A stretch of DNA of 64,000 bases, taken from Daucus carota subsp. sativus (Eukaryota > Streptophyta > Magnoliopsida > Apiales > Apiaceae). The translations under genes were made by a program, and so were the position numbers. Below, piece after piece: positions 52,171 to 64,000 of the stretch; within the stretch, counting starts at the first letter, position 1, and every line of letters begins with the position of its first letter. The notes under the pieces were generated by a model. That model was not told where the DNA came from. It made no database searches and worked only from the letters and a program-made list of their open reading frames with translations. The DNA is taken from the NCBI RefSeq assembly GCF_001625215.2, contig NC_030384.2:42504390-42568389 (forward strand), given 5' to 3'.

Positions 52171-53651
52171 GAGGAGCATATGAATGTTCTAGAATACCTG
52201 ATGGATTATAAGAAATTTATCCAAGCGCACAGAGAAACTATGCTGATATCCCCTGCCAATGGATGAAAAGCGTGCAACGAATTTGCAGAGAGACAAGTCT
52301 ATAAACGTAAGACAATATTTGCAAAAATGTGTTTATCTATTAGTCAAACTTTTGCTGTCTGGCAAGTGAAATAATATGCTTTGTTTTAAGCAGATAAGAC
52401 TATCTTGGGTCTTGATGATCGGAGAGTCGAAGAGATGGCCTACATTGCAAGTATGGGTATATGCATTGTCACTAATGATTTTGGAGGTATTCCTGCTGCA
52501 ACTTCTATTAGATTGTATGCTTTTCTTATCTCTCTTTTTTAATTAATGCCTAGAATACATTATATTCCAGGATAGCGGGTAGTAGTATCTGAGGCCAAAT
52601 ATAAGGCTTACTGTTACATGTATGATGGCTACTAGGAAGATATAGGCACCGTTGAGGCATTTCACAATGCCAACTTGGGGAAAGCAAAGAAGCCAGCACA
52701 GATATTAGGTATTGCCGTATTGTTCACATCAAATTCAATAAAATACTTAACATGCCTTTATTTAGTCCATGTTTAGCTTCATAACCAAAGAACTATTTTT
52801 AATTTGGAATACAGATGTTATGTTTGGTCTTGTTTTTAGAAACAGCTTTCAGAAAATTTAAATAACTAGAAAACAGTTTAAAAACATAGAACAGAAGATG
52901 TGGAGATGTTGTTTTCTGGAAGAAAAAAAAACCAGAAATTAAAGCCAAATAGGACCTTAGTGTATTTTTTAACCAAGTCTGGAAGTGTCTTCAAGTTTTG
53001 ACTCAGTAATGCATAATTCATAAATATTATTACATGTTGTTAGCCTAAAATAGATTTCAGTGTCCATGCCCATGTCCGAGTGTCAGACAAGGGTACTTAA
53101 GGCAAAATGAAGAGGTGGGATAACAGACTTTAATGTCTTATAAACTTCCTCTGCTAGTAATGTAGACTTGGTCTGGATATATTTCTTTTAGCTCCAAGAC
53201 AGAATGACAGATCATTGCTTATAATACGCAACCTCAATTATTTTTTTTTTACCATCTTCTGTGATGCTTGATGTGATAGCTTTATTGGTCAAGGTTGTTC
53301 AACTAAGGTGCATGGATTTTTGATTGCCAATGTCCTTCTGGAAAACTTTTAAGGTGGCATGGATCTTGGCAGTCTATTACAGCAGTCTAGGAAACTGATA
53401 AATTAGTGGATAACTATAGTTTAACACTGTGGTAAGACCTGTTTCTTGTGAAACATATTTAGTTACCAAACTTAGAGCTGCTCCCAAAGTCTTGTCTTAG
53501 TACGTAAGTAAGATTGTCATTGTAGTCGACTGACTTACGAATTTTTGTGTAAAATTGCAAACTTCACTAGCTAGTGCTAGGCTTTCGATTTTGCATATCA
53601 GAATGTGCCACTATTTACGATGCTCTGTTAATGAGAGCTGATTATTACGAG
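52171..53651 (+). pseudogene. Decayed copy of the ADP-glucose pyrophosphorylase small-subunit gene
   Basis: Five separated pieces match the conserved plant AGPase small subunit in the correct order. 52171-52305: EEHMNVLEYL fused to MDYKKFIQAHRET, then a stop, with PMDEKRAT in another frame. 52394-52515: TILGLDD and EMAYIASMGI, running into NDFGGIPAATS with an internal deletion. About 52610-52709: AYCYMYDGY, then TAG (52633-52635) where Trp belongs, then EDIGTVEAFHNANLG. About 53263-53300: MLD and DSFIGQGC. 53580-53651: CISECATIYDALLMRADYYE, followed by GT at a natural donor site. Splice-like borders (TTTTAAGCAG before piece 2) show a genomic rather than a processed copy. Stops, frameshifts and missing exons rule out function. 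The 5' exons and the C-terminal exons are not found. Confidence 0.85.
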
Positions 53652-54674
53652 GTAATACATCCTTAGGAGGCTTGGAATATACTTCTTGTCAAATCAAATT
53701 AACTTTGGTGCAAACTAAAAGACAAAGTGATTGGAGAAACCAAAGGATTATAGACAACCTCATCAAATCTGGTTCTTATATGTTTGCAAAATTGGGCCAA
53801 ATTTACTTATATGAAGCACAACCATCCACCTCTAGGTGTCAGTATATCTCCCCTTCACTTCAGGCAGTTGATAGCGGATAGCCAGATATATGAATGGTAA
53901 AAAAATATGTGATGTAAATGTAATTTTCTAATTCTATAAAGGTTTCTGCAATTATGGGTTTGTATCTGATTGATGGGATATTTATTAGTTGATATTCAGA
54001 TTTTAGATTCTAAAGGTTGTACTACAGGAGTTGTCAATTGAATTTACATCAACAATTGGAAACTAAAATATAACATTTGTAGTAGGAAAGATTCTGCAGG
54101 CTTTTAGAAAAACTAGAGGAACCATCTTATGTAACCGGATATATTCATCATCTGGTCAAAACAAGGTTTTTTTGTCACTTGCGATAAAAAAATTCTCTAC
54201 ATTATTGTTCTCATGGTGTTGGCTCTTTTTTAGTGGTGTCATGTTACTTTAGTAAAATAAACGTTATTACTGAACTGAAATTTTAGTTTGGCTACATTAT
54301 TAGCTGGTTTAACAAATGTTCACTAAAGTAAACAAAAAAAATATGTTTATCGTACATACAACAAGTCAACATTACATATATAAGAAAATATGATTACTAT
54401 TACTATCGTTTTATTTCACTTAAACACATAGAATCAGTTTCTTTGGGTAAATTGGTTTCTCCCTTGTTTATGTGATATTTAATTACGAGTAATTGCTGAA
54501 CAATTTCATAATTTTGTTTATTGTTTGTTTATAGTAGTTGTGCACCTCTTAGGAGAAAACACTTGATTTCGTCATTTAAAGTACTGTTAGTGAATAAAGG
54601 TTTTCAATTATCTACGGATGGAATCACTACATTGAGAGGATAGCCTGATCAGCACGGCACCAACTGACAGAAAG
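53652..54674. other. Spacer before the CAX gene
   Basis: About 1 kb. No further AGPase piece was recognised. The last 100-200 bases are probably the promoter and leader of the CAX gene. The frame at 53672-53881 has no recognisable product. Confidence 0.5.
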
Positions 54675-57600
54675 ATGACTACTCTGAATACAGATTCCAA
54701 AAGATCATCGTATTCTGCTAGCATGAAAAATCTATATATGAGGAGTGCCATACACCGTATATTTCAGAGTATAAAAATCGTCCTTCTCTCCAACAAAATG
54801 ACCTTTCTATTAGCTTTTGGCCCTTTAGCCATACTGATTCATGGATTGACAAGTCAGCAAGTGAGTTGTGGATGCTGTGGAAAACTCATAGATGTTTATA
54901 TTGATAATTCCTCATATTTATATACCTTACCTTTTGATTTCAGGGTTGGGTCTTTGTCTTCAGTTTAGTAGGTATCATACCTATGGCAGAGCGGTTGGGT
55001 TGGGCTACAGAGTAATGCCCTATGCTTGTTTTTTCTAAACTTAAATACGTATGATTTACATATGTAATACACAACTTCTTTTGCTTCTAAAACATAGGGA
55101 TGGAATGTGAAACACTATTCTAAAGTCATAATGTTATAGATAACGCTGCCATAACTTTACCTACGTCCTAATGACTAGCTTGGTTGAGTTTTTTGCGGAT
55201 GAAGATGAGTAAAGCAGTTTCTGTTTTTTGTCAAGTGCTTGGACATTCTTTTTAATTTACTTGTGTCGTTGAACTTAAATATTAAGGCCGATACTTTTCT
55301 AACTACATTTGAATTCTAAAACATTTAAGGCTGACAGTCCGTGTTATTCTGTTTTGACTAGAAGAAAATTACGCCTTTGTATCTGTTTCTGGTTACGTTA
55401 AATGTTTTGCTGATAAACCAGGGAAAATCTCTTGAAATGCATGTTGTATGTTTGCAGCTTTAATGTTTTACACCATAGTTATTTCTTTTGCAGTGTATAA
55501 ATTTATTAAGTAATATTGGCTTTCTTTGTATGCAGGCAACTGGCATATAACACTGGAGAAACAGGTTTTAATTTTTAGTTCATATAGGCTCTTAGGTTTA
55601 TTCATTGAAATTTTAAAATTTGAGACCATTCTGTTTATGTTGATAATATATCATGCTGGAGATGTGAGATGGTATTGACCTTTAGTTTGCTTAATATTTT
55701 TTGTTTTTGTTGAAGTGTTGATGCCTTGATGGCATTCAGTTATTACTTTACCATGTCTTGAATATTATCATGCTGTTGATCAAAAGTCGAAAACATTTTC
55801 AATGCTGTCATAATTGATTTCACCCCTCTAATATTGTTGTAAGTTCATATATATGTGTTTACCGCTGCAAGTTATTCTTTATTTTTATTAGAATCCTGCA
55901 AGTTAACTATTGATATAACAAAATCCTAATATAATACGAGTAGTTAATAATAACTAACAAATACATATATAACTAGAATCCCACACCTAAGAGGTAAATC
56001 ATATAAAATGAAAATTGATGAAAAATATTAAGGTCCAGCACATTATTTGGCGTTTAGCATATTGAATATATCCATATTATTTAGTAGCATATGTAAGTGT
56101 TTCCTCCTGTTTCGTAGTCAGGTTATAGTTAATTGTAGAACAAGTTGATTGTTAATGTTAAGAGAATTGAACTTAAATGGTTTTCATTTAGTTCCCTTAG
56201 TTCATTAGTTAGCTTGGAGCTACGACCTCCTACTACAAATATTAGTATATTTTGTATTTAATTATATGTTGGACGTTGTAACAAAATATATTAAATTTTC
56301 CATCACATTCCTGAAATCTCGTAAAATTTGTCATTATATTTTCATAACTAAATTTTACAGAATGAGATCATATGTGTATTGAAATTATTTCATTAGAATA
56401 TGTATATTATAAGTATATACATTTATTTATTTTTACAATTTTTTTGCTGATTGAAATATATTAAGAACCAAAAAATATGTACAAGACTGCAAGGGCTTTA
56501 CCCCAGGATTAGCTTACAAAAGAAGACCAGCTACTACAATAAAAAACCGAAACAGGAAACATCTGCTTTAAGTAACTTGGCTAACTGCCTAACCACATAA
56601 CCATTGAGATTGCTAAATACCAACACCTAATTAATAATGTAGACAAATGAAGCTGGGACCTTGATATTGATGTATAATTACAACTAAATATATGAAAAGC
56701 AGATCTTATTTAAAAAGCAATACATGCTATTACTTGCACATCATCTTAGTTCACCCTCAATATGTATTTGGGAAGATCTTAAATTCAGTTCAGTACAACT
56801 ACAAAAAAATACCGTAATATTTATCTATTAAAATTTAAAAATGTTTAAATTAATAGTTACTGAACACTACAAAAAATATAAATGTAAAATAGAACATGTG
56901 TGCATTATATATAGTTCTTATCATAAAACTATTTACCTTTGCTACAGAATCTTCTAATCATATTTCCTTCCAACCTGTTAAGCGCCTCATAGTAGTCATG
57001 AATTGTAACACACAATTTTGTTGGTGCAATTACTTATACAGATATAGAGTTAATCCCCAATCACAAATACTTCTAAAATGTTATGTATGCTAAGAAAATG
57101 TTAGTTAAATTAATTATTTCTATATTTACTGAATTTTAACCGAGTTAGATTTGGAGATGCTGAGATAGTAAATATAGGGATACATGTATAAGGTATTACT
57201 AGCTTATAACCCGTGTCATGCACGGTTGACTTATAATATATGTTTTTTCATAATGTATATATATTTTAATATTAAATTTTATTTCAAAGATAAATTTATG
57301 TTGGAATAATACGCGTCTTTTCATTAAAATAGATTTTTTTAATAATTAATAAACATGTTTGGATTAATATTTTTATTGGATATGTTAAATAAGTATTTTT
57401 ATATAATATGTTAAATAAATTCTTAATAGTTAAGCCTGTCAAAAGGCTAATTAAGAATTCACCCGAAAAGATATATTTTAATGAGAATATTTGAATGTGT
57501 TTTAATTATAATCAAAAAGACCCATTAAACATGTTATGAAGGAGGCTCGTAGGCCCAAACACCGATCGACATACCGACCAAAACTTTCAGTGTTTCGGCT

Positions 57601-59404
57601 TTAATAGTATGGTATAGATGAGACAAATGCTGAAAAATGACTAGTACTTGTGGTTAGGGAGTACTATTTTCGCCATAAATTTGATGAAGAAGGTCTTGAG
57701 TTATAACTTATTATGATGACCCTTTCATGTCATTTAATGCCAAATTGCAGCTGGGGGTCTTCTAGACGCTATTGGAAATGCAACAGAATTAATTATATCC
57801 ATTGCTGCAATGAAAAACGGCATGCTACGCGTTATTCACCAGTCATTACTGGGCTCGATTCTGTCCAACATGTTGCTCATGCTGGGTTTTGCATTTTACA
57901 GTGGTGGACTTGTTCATCCTAATAAGCAACAAGTGTTTGGTAAGGTGGGTTAAATAATTGCCTGACTTGATGCCCTTACTGAATAAAGAAATAATATATG
58001 TATTTATTTTTGCACCATAAGTTAATATAGTAATATTTTTTATATAATCTTGATTGATTATATAATGTATGTTCTTAATTTGATGGCAGGCTCTGATGAA
58101 TGTAGGAGTACTCTTTAACACAGTAATGATCCTTCAGATCCCAGCAGTTCTCCACTTTTCACAATCAGAGTTGCATTTTGGAAATTCTGAATTAGTTCTT
58201 TCAAGGTTTAGCAGCTGTGTCATGCTCACAGCATATGTCGTGTATCTTTTTTTTCAACTAACAAGCCAGAATAGTATGTATACTCCAATCAAAGAGGTAA
58301 TTAGTTCAATTCTAGACATTACTTTAAAAGACACTGTCCAACACTTGTGTTGCTCAGCCTTTCATTTAGACATGTAAATTTGTTTTGTGTTCTGGTTTTG
58401 TATCATTTCATTCCCAATCTGTAAATTTCGGGCCTAAGTTCTTATGTCATTTATAATGTGTCATCACAAAAATTGTTATGCATTATTTTTGTACAATTTC
58501 AACGGTGTTCAGTCACTTCTCCTTAATTACATGAGATAGTCTCTTAAGTTTAATGCTCCATTTTCTGTTTTTTCTATTAAATATCCCTCTATTGAAGCTT
58601 ATTAATTACAACATTTTAAACTTCTAGCAGTCTCTCAAAAAAATTGTGTAAATTGTTGTTCTTTAGACTTATATGGTATGGATTTTCTTTTTTCCTTATT
58701 ATCAAACTTCTATTCTAGTGTACTTTTTTTATTTTTCATTTATTTTAAGAAGAAAGAGGGAAAAAAAAATTATTTTTTTGGTATCTATGTTCGGGAACCT
58801 AATACAATACACACACACATATTGTAGTAGAAACATGGCATAAGCTACCCAAAACATATTATCTATTTCTGCCTGATGCATCAAATAATGCTTTGCTATA
58901 TTTCTTAGCCACTATGCATTATTATTGTTTGACTAACAATTTGTTTAAATTTAGGAAGAGAGCAACGAGGAAAGCAGCGATGATGAGAACGACGATGATG
59001 AAAAAGTCCCTCTGATCTCAAAACGGGAATCAATTATATGGCTCATTGTTTTGACTTCTTGGATATCCATACTCTCAGATTACCTAGTAAATGCCATAGA
59101 GGTATTGGTTTATTACTCTTAGCTCTATATTATTATGATATTTTAAATTGACATGATTATATTTATGAAAATTACTCTAACGGTTTAATTGAAATTGTTA
59201 AAGGTTTGAGATATTTCAAAACACATGAAACTCGGCAAATACTTGTATGCATGTCATACTGTATTTGAAAAGTTGAAAAGAAATAATTCAATATAAACCT
59301 TAATAACCAAGCGTGGCTATGGCATATCACATATAATTCTTTCTGATTTCATATTTGTTATTTGCGGTATGTTTATACATATATATTGTTAACGTGCTTT
59401 GAAT

Positions 59405-59454
<50 letters not shown>

Positions 59455-62400
59455 TGTTAACGTGCTTTGAAACACAAAGATTTTCATGTATACAAATAGA
59501 TGGGAAGAGAGTCATTTGCATGTATAATCCGATATACATGTCGTTTGCATGTCATTTGGTTCCATTCTGGAGCTCACCGGAGATTATTACGGACTGCCAT
59601 AACCTGGCTCTGATACCACTTGTTGGGCCTACTATGCGAGCCATAACTCCACGATAATATGATATTGTCTGCTTTGGGCCTAGCCCGCACGATTTTGTTT
59701 TTGGGTACCTCCCAAAAGGTACTATTGGAGCTATCTGGCTACTTAAATTCAAGCTATCTGCCCCTTCCACAACTGGTGTGGGACCACTTTTAATAGAGTT
59801 GTGTGATTGGAAAAGAAATTTGGGGGACAAAATACCCTAAATCAAAGAGCTAAATATGGTAATTCTTCACGTGTTTCATGATAAAATAAGTGAAAAACCT
59901 AATCGTTCTTATGTATGCATCATCGCCCTAATTCCGCAATCGTGCAATTCAGATGAGCCATAGGGTAGTTTGTTGGTTGATTGAAATTGAAAAAAAATTA
60001 CATACAAATTGTGTATATACACAAATATATGCAAAAGTTATATATGTTGATTGAGATGCTATGGGCCATCTAAACATTACTTGCCAACTAATCCTAATCC
60101 CAATCATGCCACGTGTCACTGACAATTCCGTCATATATTTGAATGAATTTAACGGCAACAACCAAAATGATATCATTAATTGATTGTAGTGAGTCGAGTG
60201 AGACCTCGTGGAGATCAGTGACCAACTTGATAATATTATTGAGTGACTTGTTTGATTATTAACCCTATTTGAATTCATTTCACAATGCTAAATGATATAG
60301 GAAGCTAAATGCATAAGAATAAAAAGTTGAAGCTCGCTCTACTAATGATGGCTGATGCAATTTATCAATGTCATTGGTGGGACAGATGAAATAAGGAGGG
60401 GGGGATGAGGTGGAACAAAGCTTGATTTTCTCTCCCTAAAAAATTATAATTATAGAGAAGGGGACCATGGTGGGAGGATGCAATTTTGGAGCACAACTTC
60501 TAAATATGCATAGAGGTTGAAGTATATAGATAAGGGATGAGAGTCATTGAAGTTTCTTTAACGTGTAAGAGCATCTCTAACAGATTAGTTAGATGATGTC
60601 CTAAACTATTATTTTGATGAATATGCTACAAAAATCCACTCCAATAGAGTCCTAGTCATTCCCTTAACATTAAGGATCTACTTTTCATACCTCATAAATA
60701 GGTAATGGCTAGCTCATTCCTCAATTGGTTTTTAATGATTTAATATTCATCTCCCACCTTTTACACACTCTTTCCATGTTTTTTCTTATTATCTTTTTGT
60801 TAATAGATTTTGAATATTATACTAAAATAATAATAATAATAATAATAGGAAACACAGATAGGGATTATTGTTGGAGTTGTCATTCAATATAGAGTCCTCA
60901 TTTTTTAGAAATTGAATTGTTTACTATATATTCAGGGAACCTTATTAGGACACTGTTGGAGATGTTCTAAGGTTTGCATATACCTCACCTTTTCTAACTC
61001 AACTTTAATTGGAACATACTAATCACGTGTTTTTTTTTTGTGGCTAAATTGGGCACATGTGGTTTTGCTTGACTTGGTAGCAGAATCAATATTAATACAA
61101 CTTTAGGTCTTTGGACCCCGAGACTGCATGTTGTCTAACCCCACTGGTTAAACATATAAATTTTTTGTTTATTGTTTTTAACTATGAAATGTAGGCTTCT
61201 TTCTGACTAAAAGTTATAATTCTGCCTTGTGATTTTCCATCTTAAGTACTACCTATTTGTGAAATGTGGGCTTGCATTTTTTTAGAGCGAATCTGATTTT
61301 ACTTTCAGGGGGCATCTGTTGCTCTGAATATGCCGGTTGCTTTTATAAGTGTTATTTTACTACCAATAGTGGGAAATGCTACAGAACATGCAGGTGCTAT
61401 TAGGTTTGCTATGGAAGATAAGCTTGTAAGTCTATTCTTCTGGTTTCTCACAGATTGTTTATGTACAAATTCCAGTATCATATTATTTACACTCTGTGCA
61501 GGACCTTTCTCTGGAAATGGCCATAGGATCATCGACACAGATTGCTATGTTTGGGGTAGTTTCAGAGTGTCTTGTGCATCGTTTTAAAGTGTTAAGTCCT
61601 AGGGGAATTGAAACATAAACATTGCACTGATTGTTACAATTATTGCAGATTCCTTTTTGTGTGGTTTTTGGGTGGATTTGTGGCTATCCAGTGGATTTGA
61701 ACTTTCAACCTTTTGAGACTGCCACTGTTTTTATGACTCTTATAGCAGTGGCTTTCATGCTGCAGGTTAGTCTATTGTCTAGAAATTTATAGTAAATGGT
61801 AATATACGGCTTTTGTAGAAACTTTTGTTGAACTTCTAACAAGAGAATTGAAGCTTGAGATATTGATATAACAGCAGTCTATATTGTGTACTTTTGAATT
61901 CTGAAGAGCAATAAAAAATATCATTGATTTTTGAGTTATACAGCTTTGGGCATCATATGTAGAATTGCTTTCAGCGTGTGTCTGTGTTGAATAGAGTGCA
62001 GAATTATAGGTCCAAATCTCTAAGAAATCTTAAGCATCTGGCTATAGATAAGTCGTAATATGGTGATACAGTGATACCTATGGCTACTGCTGTCATGCCT
62101 GTCATCCAGCACATCAATTCCGTGTGATAATATTTAATTTTACCTCAAATATATCAAGTTTTGTTGTATACAATCAGGTATTAACATATATTTATCATAA
62201 TTCTATCTTTTATGTTACTCATTGTATTTTAGGAGGGAAATTCAAATCACTATAAAGGACAGATGCTCCTCCTTTGCTATCTGATACTGGCTGCAACTTT
62301 CTACGTACATAGAGATCCTCTATCTTCAGGTCAGTTGTCACAGTCTGAATTTTATAGGGAAAATCAGATCATTCTGTGTTTGACAACTTAATCAAAGCTT

Positions 62401-62510
62401 GGATTTTGAATTAAATGCCAAAGTTACATTCAATGCTAGGGAATAACTATCCTTGTTATAATGTAGTTGTGCCGCCTGTTAACAATGGTGTTGTAGAGGA
62501 CAACCCCTAG
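54675..62510 (+). CDS. CAX2/CAX5-type vacuolar cation/H+ exchanger, 11 exons, 419 aa
   Basis: Tonoplast antiporter of the CaCA superfamily that loads Ca2+, and in type IB members Mn2+ and other metals, into the vacuole in exchange for protons. Exons: 54675-54860, 54944-55011, 55536-55564, 57751-57944, 58090-58296, 58955-59101, 61309-61425, 61502-61555, 61649-61765, 62233-62329, 62467-62510. The sum is 1260 bases, in frame. Signature repeats c-1 [10 protein letters not shown] and c-2 [10 protein letters not shown] are both present. They are separated by the acidic loop [16 protein letters not shown] between the two halves. [19 protein letters not shown] and SRFSSCVML place it in the CAX2/CAX5 clade. 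The last exon is my choice: reading through exon 10 would instead give a stop at 62389-62391. Introns 3 and 6, about 2.2 kb each, carry a Helitron and a retrotransposon piece. The N-terminal start is the least certain part. Confidence 0.92.
57199..57618 (-). mobile_element. Non-autonomous Helitron in CAX intron 3
   Basis: Read on the minus strand it starts TCTATACCATACTATTAAAG (the common plant Helitron 5' end, TC...) and ends with a hairpin CCGTGCATGACACGG followed by GTTATAAGCTAG, that is, the 3' terminus CTAG. Flanking bases are A before and T after, as expected for insertion into an AT dinucleotide. At 420 bases it has no Rep/helicase coding capacity. Confidence 0.8.
59381..59471. repeat. 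(CA)n(TA)n microsatellite between two 23-base direct repeats
   Basis: A CA run followed by a TA run (59405-59450) lies between two copies of ATATTGTTAACGTGCTTTGAA (59383-59403 and 59451-59471). The pattern suggests slippage or unequal exchange duplicated the flank together with the microsatellite. It lies in CAX intron 6. Confidence 0.85.
59605..59825 (-). mobile_element. LTR-retrotransposon fragment with LTR end and tRNA-Met primer site
   Basis: On the minus strand a probable LTR (59825-59621) starts TGTCCCCCAAATTTC and ends TAGGCCCAACA, i.e. TG...CA. Two bases later follows TGGTATCAGAGCC (59618-59606), the primer-binding site complementary to initiator tRNA-Met used by many plant LTR and TRIM elements. 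No gag/pol frames follow towards lower coordinates, so the element is truncated or a TRIM-type miniature. The 5S-RNA-like block of Cassandra TRIMs is not seen. The LTR start is less certain than its end. Confidence 0.65.
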
Positions 62511-63408
62511 AAATATCTATCAGTTAGCTTCAATGCGAGATCATGCTTTGGGCTTTTGATAAGTATAAAGGGCTTCAGGAGTCGAGGTAGTAATTCTGAT
62601 GGTGAGTAAGTGACCGATGGTGAAGAGACCGAAAGGTGTCCGGTGTCCTTATGGCTTTGAAGAGGTTGTTTGTTGACAAGTAAATATTCAGTAATTTCAA
62701 ATTTTCACAAAGTATGTAAAACAGGGTCAATGCTTTAATTTTAGAATGAATACATATTTTGTTATCTTTAAAAAAATATATATATAAAATTGTTTCATAT
62801 TTATTGATTAGTGAAAATAAGCACTTATTTTTATTATAAAAAAGTATGTGTTCCGCATTTGACAAAAACAAAATAAACTAAACAACTTAGCTTGTATGTA
62901 CGTCAATATTAATACACCATATGTGTTAATGTTGATATTTGATACAAATAAAGTGATTTAATACTAATTTTTGAATTTATAAATTACAAATATCTTAAAT
63001 AAATAAAATGAATGATTTATCGACAAATATAATATAAAAATGATTAGGAGCATTTAAAAATTAGAAAAGCAAGTGAAGCTCTTATTCGTAAATTTTTAAT
63101 AAGAAGTTCTTTTTAAAAGCAATTTCTTTCTCCCATATTCATTCACAGACCACATCACCACATGACACATGTGACTCAACATGTCACACTTTCCCTGTTT
63201 TTATCTCAAACTTCGAAAACCCCCAAACTACCCTTCACTCACACTAAAACCCCCGTCCATTCCCGTCATTTTCTGTAAATAACGAAACCCCTCAAGGACA
63301 AGAAAGTAATTACATCACATCAAAATTGGTAATGCACAGCGTACATTATTAACACTCAACTCACTCTTTCCTCACTCAGTTGCTCCTCTACTGTGATCAC
63401 AATTCCCA
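62511..63408. other. CAX 3' flank and APS1 promoter/leader
   Basis: About 0.9 kb. The left part is the CAX 3' UTR and AT-rich spacer. The right part (about 63130-63408) is pyrimidine- and C-rich and should be the APS1 promoter and 5' UTR. Blocks at 63144-63211 recur at 51847-51886 in front of the pseudogene. Confidence 0.55.
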
Positions 63409-63639
63409 ATGGCTGCTGCTATCGGAAGCTCACACATCGTTCTACATTCCGGCGCAAACGGCCGGCCGGCGAGTTTGTTCCCGGGACTATCATTCTCGTC
63501 GTCAAACATTTCCGGTGATAAGATCACTTCATCATCACTTAAAACATGTAGAAACGACAGGCGCTCAATGATCTTATCTCCAAAAGCTGTTTCTGATTCT
63601 CAGAATTCTCAGACCTGTCTCGATCCTGAAGCTAGCCGA
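63409..63639 (+). CDS. APS1: ADP-glucose pyrophosphorylase small subunit, exon 1 (partial gene)
   Basis: First exon, 77 codons, of the small (catalytic) subunit of ADP-glucose pyrophosphorylase. With the large subunits this plastid enzyme makes ADP-glucose from glucose-1-phosphate and ATP, the committed step of starch synthesis. The exon encodes a Ser-rich chloroplast transit peptide (SLFPGLSFSSSNISGDK) and then the strongly conserved start of the mature protein, SPKAVSDSQNSQTCLDPEAS. It ends at a donor CGA|GTACGC exactly where plant APS1 genes have intron 1, before SVLGIILGGG. The rest lies beyond the window. The frame continuing to 63666 is intron read-through. A decayed second copy lies at 52171-53651. 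Confidence 0.93.
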
Positions 63640-64000
63640 GTACGCTCACTCGTTCTCTATATATAATTGTTTTCGTTGCTTCATTCATTCAATTTTTATG
63701 CTCTCTTTAAGTAAGCTAAGCATTGATTATTTTACTAGTATAGTAGTACTAAGTAGTACTTAAAGTCGGGTTTTTTTAAGCTAAATTAATGTACTTTTTA
63801 TTCGTTACTTCTACAGTTCTACTTGTTCTTCCTCACCTTGAAATTACCGCATTCACATGAGTTGAACCGGGTTTTTTTTAATTATTATTATAGGAGGGGT
63901 TCGAGTTGCTTGATTATTTATGATGTTACCAAAATTGTGGTTGGTTTATATATTTGTACTTTCTGGCCAAAATGTGGGAGGGGATTGGTAAGAGGATTGA
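63640..64000 (+). other. APS1 intron 1 (start)
   Basis: From the GT at 63640 to the window edge no acceptor leading into the conserved exon 2 sequence is seen, so the intron continues past base 64000. Confidence 0.7.

Noticed and set aside
59605-59825. Cassandra TRIM
   Set aside because: The 5S-RNA-derived block that defines Cassandra LTRs is not visible, so only a general LTR/TRIM fragment is called.

Overview
The window is AT-rich nuclear DNA of a eudicot plant. Its genes have many short exons with GT-AG introns, its products match plant-only families, and its introns and spacers are littered with MITEs, a Helitron and an LTR-retrotransposon fragment. I cannot name the species; an asterid is only a guess. 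No bacterial, viral or organellar features were seen.

Layout: a RADIALIS-like single-MYB gene (minus, 2436-2921); an intronless F-box gene (plus, 6955-8253) with a broken duplicate of its own 3' end directly behind it; an intronless fatty-acyl-AMP-ligase-like gene (minus, 9523-11463); an 18-exon ERD6-like vacuolar sugar transporter (plus, 13679-18026) converging on an intronless 3-ketoacyl-CoA synthase KCS4 (minus, 19004-20551); a repeat-rich spacer with at least three MITEs; a 9-exon Maf-family nucleotide pyrophosphatase (plus, 23975-30397) converging on a 17-exon HAD-IG 5'-nucleotidase (minus, 31287-38956); a MIR160-type microRNA hairpin (minus, about 40448-40580); an 11-exon SBT5-type subtilase (plus, 42374-45945); a 6-exon RAB2/RABB1c GTPase (plus, 47677-51226); a decayed copy of the ADP-glucose pyrophosphorylase small-subunit gene (52171-53651); an 11-exon CAX2/CAX5-type cation/proton exchanger (plus, 54675-62510); and the first exon of the apparently intact ADP-glucose pyrophosphorylase small-subunit gene APS1 (plus, from 63409, running out of the window).

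For every multi-exon gene I joined the exons by hand. All junctions obey GT-AG and keep frame: 486 aa for the sugar transporter, 206 for Maf, 647 for the HAD protein, 779 for the subtilase, 211 for the RAB and 419 for the CAX. The RL, ERDL, KCS4 and HAD genes recall the order around Arabidopsis At1g75210-At1g75250 and its duplicate At1g19440-At1g19510, which suggests an old conserved block.

The genes do not form one pathway; they are ordinary plant housekeeping and regulatory genes. The most informative extra signals are the APS1 pseudogene with a promoter-like remnant about 11 kb before the live APS1 gene, the uncatalogued-looking MIR160 hairpin, the F-box tail duplication, and a nested transposon in the Maf intron whose pre-insertion site can be read from the opposite arm of the outer element.
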